Part shown: positions 9,801-10,941 of the stretch, one piece after another
Position numbering within the stretch: the first letter of the stretch is position 1
Layout: every line of letters begins with the position of its first letter
Source: Saccoglossus kowalevskii
Taxonomy: Eukaryota; Hemichordata; Enteropneusta; Harrimaniidae
Direction of reading: 5' to 3'
Assembly: GCF_000003605.2 (NCBI RefSeq)
Contig: NW_003158752.1
Location: 49,930 to 60,870, forward strand
Length of the DNA stretch: 10,941 bases
Notes under the pieces: generated by a model
The model's input: only the letters and a program-made list of their open reading frames with translations
Database searches by the model: none
Told to the model about the DNA's origin: nothing
Position numbers and translations under genes: made by a program

Positions 9801-10234
9801 TACAAGGTGTAGTGCATGATGGAGTTGGTGTGTGCAATACTGAGGAATCTAATAAAGCAACTTTGTGACAGTTTGTTAATAGTGGGTTGTTTGTTAGTGC
9901 CTAATTAGTCCAGATCTGAGGTGTTTGTGGTCGTTTCTAGTAGTAGTATAGTAGTTGGTTTGTGCAGTTTTATAGAAAGGTTATGTGTGGGTTAAAGTCT
10001 TCTTAAATCTCTAATCTGCTACAAATAGGAAGAGGAACAGAAAAAACACCAAGAGATGCTATTGAGAAAGAAAGAATTTGAAGAACAAGAAAGATCAAGA
10101 AAACTGGAAGAAGCAAAGAAAAAACAAGAACAAAGATTGGCTGAACTAGAAAAAGAGAGAGAGAAAGAAATTCAGTTGAAGAGAGAACAAGAACTAGAAA
10201 AAGAAAGAGAAAGATTGCGATTGAAAGAAGAAAG
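690..10234 (+). CDS. INCENP: INCENP, inner centromere protein (partial, ten internal exons)
   Basis: Established role: INCENP scaffolds the chromosomal passenger complex. Its N-terminus binds Survivin and Borealin and targets centromere and midzone, its central helix binds microtubules, and its C-terminal IN box binds and activates Aurora B. Seen here: ten exons, all GT-AG, whose split codons join without a frame break (intron phases 2,2,0,1,2,0,0,2,0, then 2 at the open end). They give 926 full codons. Conserved blocks in order are EPELLPKTPSVKN, a long basic/acidic serine-rich linker, SFIKRNTP, then about 186 residues of E/K/R-rich helix matching vertebrate INCENP from KREER through EARRKHEEE to EEEQKKHQE. 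Human INCENP is about 918 residues in total, so this protein is longer, mainly through the linker. Missing from the window are the start codon and Survivin/Borealin segment (upstream) and the IN box (downstream). Exon borders are inferred from splice consensus and phase, not from transcripts. Confidence 0.95.
819..1593 (+). other. INCENP intron (775 bases)
   Basis: Intron between window exons 1 and 2. It holds a cluster of GC-rich foldbacks at about 964-1100 (listed separately), an inverted repeat AATTACA/TGTAATT at 900-918, and a perfect 14-base palindrome ACTTTAGCTAAAGT at 1402-1415. The rest is AT-rich with no coding signal. The open frame from 1460 continues into the large exon, but its first part reads as ordinary intron. 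Confidence 0.8.
964..1100. repeat. GC-rich foldback cluster inside an AT-rich intron
   Basis: Several short inverted repeats sit together: AGGGG-caa-CCCCT at 967-979, the same ACCCCT/AGGGGT words again near 974 and 1002, the 12-base palindrome CGGGGCGCCCCG at 1018-1029, and AGGGGaACA/TGTgCCCCT at 1079-1097 (8 of 9 pairs). The local GC content is well above the surrounding intron. It looks like a fragment of a foldback or MITE-like element. No target-site duplication was identified, so the class is unknown. Confidence 0.5.
1594..3051 (+). CDS. INCENP: INCENP window exon 2: large disordered linker exon
   Basis: This 1458-base exon encodes about 486 residues of the variable INCENP linker. The acceptor is gtcatttag at 1585-1593, where the single leading base completes an Arg codon from the previous exon. 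The donor is cg|gtaagt. The open frame extends upstream to an ATG at 1460, but that stretch reads as intron. The protein is rich in S, E, K and T, with few aromatic residues and no predicted fold. CDK1-type sites include SPSK (1718-1729) and SPKR (2210-2221), plus further minimal SP/TP sites. The middle is acidic and serine-rich (ASSSEDELSS and later stretches). Near the end, two related modules (DSLVEEAPRRQLRS and DSLNVEPQRRQLRS) lie 64 residues apart, the first followed by PVIEVVEI. No outside family is recognised. Membership of INCENP rests on phase continuity and the flanking conserved exons. Confidence 0.9.
3052..3316 (+). other. INCENP intron (265 bases)
   Basis: Short intron with a consensus gtaagt donor. 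It is AT-rich, and no repeat or motif of note was seen. A start codon at 3222 opens a frame that runs into exon 3 but is intronic until 3317. Confidence 0.75.
3317..3446 (+). CDS. INCENP: INCENP window exon 3: basic linker
   Basis: The acceptor is ttattaaatacag, ending at 3316. One base completes the Arg codon split by the previous donor. The exon encodes a lysine/arginine-rich stretch (TKQRKGRKTSKRKSS, then RTTRSRS) followed by the hydrophobic patch IIQVIEIL, and ends in phase 0 at aag|gtacat. The basic segment followed by I/V-x-V-x-E-I echoes the end of exon 2 (KKRSSVRISTR and PVIEVVEI), suggesting it belongs to the same degenerate repeat series. The basic stretch could serve as a nuclear localisation or DNA/microtubule-binding patch (inference). 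Another AG at about 3191 and the in-frame ATG at 3222 were not used, because only 3317 keeps the phase. Confidence 0.85.
3447..4564 (+). other. INCENP intron (1118 bases) with repeat copies
   Basis: Non-coding stretch between window exons 3 and 4. Its right half holds two related copies of an AT-rich interspersed repeat (listed separately, 4013-4270) and a shorter third trace near 4285-4320. Its left half holds two similar words, AGGGTCACTGACCTT at 3675-3689 and TGGATCACTGACCTT at 3816-3830; the first is an inverted pair of GGTCA half-sites with one spacer base. No coding signal was found. Confidence 0.8.
4013..4270. repeat. Two tandem diverged copies of an AT-rich interspersed repeat
   Basis: Each copy starts with a GAAACTTG-type word and ATAGATGC (about 4016-4035 and 4168-4187), then a variable middle, and ends with an identical core reading taatttgcatattaattag followed by caaatttta (about 4096-4123 and 4230-4257). 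The offset is 152 bases at the left end and 134 at the core, so the middle differs by indels. The core itself folds (AATTTGC/GCAAATT around a 10-base loop). A third, decayed start may follow near 4285. No ends or target duplications were found, so the repeat class is not assigned. Confidence 0.75.
4565..4724 (+). CDS. INCENP: INCENP window exon 4: linker with CDK-type site
   Basis: The acceptor is gtgctttag, ending at 4564. The exon opens in phase 0, matching the previous donor, and ends with one base before ggtgagg. It encodes ADDERSPHRKIRRSDPDK, then VEVVVCGSNSTIDLFE and DSLEPSGQTQSQEEDHAVR. SPHR (4580-4591) fits the CDK1 consensus S-P-x-R. The DSLEP motif (gac at 4667) is a further copy of the DSL motif seen twice with RRQLRS in the large exon, here without the RRQLRS tail. 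No folded domain is visible. The other forward frame, which has a start codon just before the exon, is a shadow. Confidence 0.85.
4725..4984 (+). other. INCENP intron (260 bases)
   Basis: Short AT-rich intron with a gtgagg donor and an attttcag acceptor. No repeat, hairpin or other motif was seen. Confidence 0.75.
4985..5090 (+). CDS. INCENP: INCENP window exon 5: short linker exon
   Basis: The acceptor is tttggaattttcag, ending at 4984. The exon begins with two bases that complete a Glu codon with the single G of the previous exon. It encodes EPFKRPAVECTIEDAEDSVS followed by CYKNAKLQHSSPELQ and half of an Arg codon before ag|gtattg. It has two cysteines, one SP site (SSPEL) and mixed charge. 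No known motif is recognised. The evidence for coding is the open frame, consensus splice sites and exact phase on both sides. Confidence 0.82.
5091..5628 (+). other. INCENP intron (538 bases)
   Basis: AT-rich, non-coding. The word cagtaaccac at 5581-5590 recurs near 8434 in another intron (cagtaaccacc), which may reflect a common dispersed repeat, but the match is too short to define one. Nothing else was seen. Confidence 0.7.
5629..5731 (+). CDS. INCENP: INCENP window exon 6: Ser/Thr-rich linker
   Basis: The acceptor is gatttgttttag, ending at 5628, with a good pyrimidine tract. One base completes Arg. The exon encodes HASNKITSPTTSSDTGHSND followed by SEAYSISPVSAPRS, and ends in phase 0 at tca|gtaagt, a near-ideal donor. 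It is almost all S, T, N, D and P, with SP sites in ITSPTT and SISPVS, as expected for a disordered, phosphorylated stretch leading to the conserved SFIKRNTP region. The reading is supported by splice phase rather than by homology. Confidence 0.83.
5732..6407 (+). other. INCENP intron (676 bases) with a long hairpin
   Basis: AT-rich non-coding stretch with a gtaagt donor and a ttcttgtag acceptor. Its notable content is the inverted repeat at about 6211-6300, listed separately. The minus-strand open frame over 5966-6214 has no recognisable protein features and overlaps ordinary intron sequence. Confidence 0.75.
6211..6300. repeat. Long imperfect hairpin (about 24 pairs, 11-base loop)
   Basis: The left arm at 6220-6249 and the right arm at 6261-6287 pair around the loop gattgaagcaa. 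The inner ten pairs are perfect (GTACTTTCAC with GTGAAAGTAC). A 5/2 internal loop follows, then CTG/CAG, a C/U mismatch, and eleven more pairs including one G-U. Beyond that, CACAA near 6212 can pair with TTGTG near 6300 after an internal loop. The size and bulge pattern resemble a miRNA precursor, but a foldback transposon relic gives the same structure. Which strand, if any, is transcribed as a small RNA cannot be told from sequence. Confidence 0.6.
6408..6542 (+). CDS. INCENP: INCENP window exon 7: conserved SFIKRNTP region before the helix
   Basis: This exon is exactly 45 codons, phase 0 at both ends (tgtattcttgtag acceptor, aag|gtatgt donor). It encodes KYRHPASFLNALTKTRKDSG, then NGLITSFIKRNTPIKAKSIK. 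The segment at 6498-6521 (SFIKRNTP) matches vertebrate INCENP (SFIKRNTPLR), where it sits immediately before the long helix, so it anchors the gene identity independently of the low-complexity helix. The threonine at 6516-6518 lies in T-P-I-K, a full CDK1 consensus. A function of this block beyond phosphorylation is not known to me. The exon is symmetric, so skipping it would keep the frame. Confidence 0.93.
6619..6626. repeat. Target-site duplication, left copy
   Basis: GATCAGAA immediately before the left transposon end. It is repeated as ATCAGAA (7 bases) or GATCAGAA (8 bases, sharing the terminal G of the element) at 7923-7930. The exact length is ambiguous because of that shared base. 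Confidence 0.82.
6627..7923. mobile_element. Non-autonomous DNA transposon with 30-bp TIRs and TSD
   Basis: The left terminal repeat at 6627-6656 (CACGGTTACTAAAAAAGATG then GTTAGGAAAC) and the right at 7894-7923 are reverse complements at 29 of 30 positions. A subterminal inverted block, GGATGCGTGT[T/C]GCG, follows at 6670-6683 and 7861-7874. The flanks carry a direct repeat ATCAGAA at 6620-6626 and 7924-7930. If the last G is counted as flank, this becomes an 8-base GATCAGAA duplication. A 15-base word, caaatcaatttttag, occurs twice inside (about 6945 and 7307). No transposase-like frame is present in 1297 bases, so the element must have been mobilised in trans. A 7-8 base duplication and ends starting CA fit hAT or P-like superfamilies, but the assignment is open. 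The near-identical ends suggest a fairly recent insertion. Confidence 0.9.
7923..7930. repeat. Target-site duplication, right copy
   Basis: GATCAGAA at the right transposon junction, matching 6619-6626. Base 7923 may belong either to the element end (CCGTG) or to the duplication. Confidence 0.82.
8477..8586 (+). CDS. INCENP: INCENP window exon 8: start of the single alpha helix
   Basis: The acceptor is gttgatttatag, ending at 8476, directly after the 1.9 kb transposon-bearing intron. The exon is phase 0 at the start and ends with two bases before gtaagt. It encodes ERQIEIRQQIVSKQKKDDEI and then RKKRDLERKHRLEEQRL, aligning with the vertebrate INCENP segment that starts EKERQRLENLRRKEEAE and runs to EEVKLKREER. 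It is highly charged and lacks proline and glycine. In characterised INCENPs this is the beginning of the single-alpha-helix (SAH) domain, which binds microtubules and acts as an extensible tether for Aurora B. Confidence 0.92.
8602..8657. repeat. Two 21-base direct repeats, 35-base period
   Basis: The word atgctaaatccgtgatagta followed by c at 8602-8622 recurs at 8637-8657 with one difference (gtggtag). The spacer holds the foldback CTACAA-tag-TTGTAG. It lies inside the 155-base intron 8587-8741, just after the donor. It is probably a small local duplication. Confidence 0.8.
8742..8985 (+). CDS. INCENP: INCENP window exon 9: core of the single alpha helix
   Basis: The acceptor is gttttaattag, ending at 8741. 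The first base completes a Leu codon and the exon ends in phase 0 at cag|gtacat. Its 81 codons encode KREERVKRAAEARERRIQEQ through EKAREDKKKEELIKKK to AEARRKHEEETRLQKFREQ. Alignment by eye to vertebrate INCENP is continuous (KREERLRKVLQARERVEQ, then VEARRKQEEEARRLRWLQQ). There is no proline or glycine. Charge alternates in i to i+4 ER/K patterns, typical of a stable single helix rather than a hydrophobic-core coiled coil. A start codon at 8677 lies in the intron and is not a real start. Confidence 0.94.
8986..10028 (+). other. INCENP intron (1043 bases)
   Basis: AT-rich stretch between the two main helix exons. It contains small foldbacks GCCAAAAA-(7)-TTTTTGGC at 9066-9088, AATAAGA-ag-TCTTATT at 9475-9490 and TTATCAT-ct-ATGATAA near 9710-9726. 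It also has AATAAA at 9851-9856 followed by a GT-rich run at 9871-9900, which could act as an intronic poly(A) site. No gene, tRNA or transposon ends were recognised. Confidence 0.7.
10029..10234 (+). CDS. INCENP: INCENP window exon 10: distal single alpha helix (last exon seen)
   Basis: The acceptor is ctacaaatag, ending at 10028. The exon is phase 0 at the start and ends with two bases of an Arg codon before gtatga. It encodes EEEQKKHQEMLLRKKEFEEQ, then AKKKQEQRLAELEKEREKE and KERERLRLKEE, matching vertebrate [26 protein letters not shown] and the following QERREQERR array. Codons are strongly purine-biased (gaa, aaa, aga), giving long purine runs on the + strand. Readthrough past the donor stops at 10248-10250, so splicing is needed to reach the IN box, which is not in this window. 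Confidence 0.93.
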
Positions 10235-10941
10235 GTATGAGACAAACTGAAAGTTGTTATTAAGGTAGAGATGCAGTTTATTTGTGCATTTCAATCAAAA
10301 ATAGTTTTTTTCGTTTTTTATATAGATTATTATCTAAAGAACATTCTGTGAAAATTTGACCAATGAATTCTTATTGGAACACCGTTAAAATTGCTGTTTA
10401 TTTTCTGATTAAAAATAAAAAACACTCACACGTGGCAATGTTTATGTCCAATTGCCTAATTTGCATGAGTAACCAAACAACAGGACCTTTGATTGACAAT
10501 ATGCAAATCGAGATTGTACGGGTCATAGTTCATTCAATTCACGCGCATGTGCAATTATTCTCAAATCAGTTCTCGCTCGCTAGCAAACCAAACATTGTAT
10601 TTCCTCAGCGTTTTTTCCTAATTTTTATCATTACATTATGCGTGGTGTGAAAAGAAAGAGAGAAAGTAGATTCAGATGATTTCTATGTCGGAAGAGGCAA
10701 AAGCTACACTGAAGGCATCAGCCCACCGAACGAAAAACAAAATCGATGTGAGCGTCCAAACATGACTTTCCCTGAAGGCATGAATCCGAGTTTCTGATTG
10801 ACTGAGAGATTTTATTTTTAAATAATTGTTCTCAAAAAATAAACTGAGCATGTGAAGAATAATTTAACATTGTTTACAGTGATAACTGCTCATTGTCGAA
10901 ACGAAGCTTACCCATTCACGCTAGTCACAATAAACATCATA
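10235..10941 (+). other. Start of the next INCENP intron, open at the window end
   Basis: Follows the gtatga donor of the last exon. It holds a strong pyrimidine tract and AG at 10324-10325 with a short in-phase frame (see findings) and an inverted pair of octamer words at 10459-10508 with CCAAT nearby. The near-duplicate words ctgaaggcatcagccc and ctgaaggcatgaatcc lie near 10708 and 10771. No exon matching the INCENP C-terminal IN box is seen. Confidence 0.65.
10459..10508. promoter_or_regulatory. Inverted pair of octamer motifs with CCAAT
   Basis: ATTTGCAT at 10459-10466 and its reverse complement ATGCAAAT at 10501-10508 face each other about 42 bases apart, with CCAAT at 10448-10452 and ATTGG upstream near 10373. 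Octamer plus CCAAT is a known layout of histone and snRNA promoters, bound by POU factors and NF-Y. No gene is seen next to it here, so a regulatory role is only a possibility. Confidence 0.25.

Noticed and set aside
10003-10245. Minus-strand hydrophobic open frame (leucine/serine-rich)
   Set aside because: It is the antisense shadow of the E/K/R-rich helix exon, since gaa/aaa/aga codons read as ttc/ttt/tct on the other strand.
10643-10798. Possible further INCENP exon (readings EEAKATLKASAHRTKNKIDV in one frame, VDSDDFYVGRGKSYTEG in another)
   Set aside because: The first reading faintly recalls the end of the vertebrate helix, but no acceptor puts it in phase with the donor at 10234. The second can be put in phase only at an AG in a purine-rich context. 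Neither has a convincing splice site.

Overview
The window is nuclear DNA from an animal, most likely an AT-rich marine invertebrate. Genes are split by GT-AG introns of roughly 150 to 1900 bases, the introns carry mobile-element debris, and there are no bacterial operon features. The species cannot be named from the sequence alone.

One gene explains essentially all the coding signal: INCENP (inner centromere protein), the scaffold and Aurora B activator of the chromosomal passenger complex, on the + strand. Ten internal coding exons can be joined with every codon phase matching across the splices: 690-818, 1594-3051, 3317-3446, 4565-4724, 4985-5090, 5629-5731, 6408-6542, 8477-8586, 8742-8985 and 10029-10234. 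They encode 926 complete codons plus split codons at both ends. Three blocks identify the protein: EPELLPKTPSVKN in the first exon, SFIKRNTP in the seventh, and a long KREERVKRA...EARRKHEEE...EEEQKKHQE helix in the last three. The exons for the N-terminal Survivin/Borealin-binding segment lie before the window. Those for the C-terminal IN box, which binds Aurora B, lie beyond it. The gene is therefore partial at both ends.

Layout: 1-546 is a perfect-register 26-bp minisatellite (21 copies, each with a CACGTG E-box) in the intron before the first visible exon. 690-818 is the conserved end of the N-terminal region. 1594-3051 is a very large exon for a disordered, charged, phospho-site-rich linker with degenerate internal repeats. 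3317-6542 holds five small exons that finish the linker and reach the SFIKRNTP motif. 6543-8476 is the largest intron and contains a complete non-autonomous DNA transposon of about 1.3 kb with near-perfect 30-bp terminal inverted repeats and a target-site duplication. 8477-10234 holds three exons for a Pro/Gly-free single alpha helix. 10235-10941 is the start of the next intron, with a possible alternative terminal exon and a pair of octamer motifs.

No operon, CRISPR, RNA gene or novel multi-gene system was found. The points most worth a second look are the E-box array, the intronic transposon, a miRNA-like hairpin at 6211-6300, the repeated linker modules with an HP1-type motif, and the possible early-stop exon at 10326.
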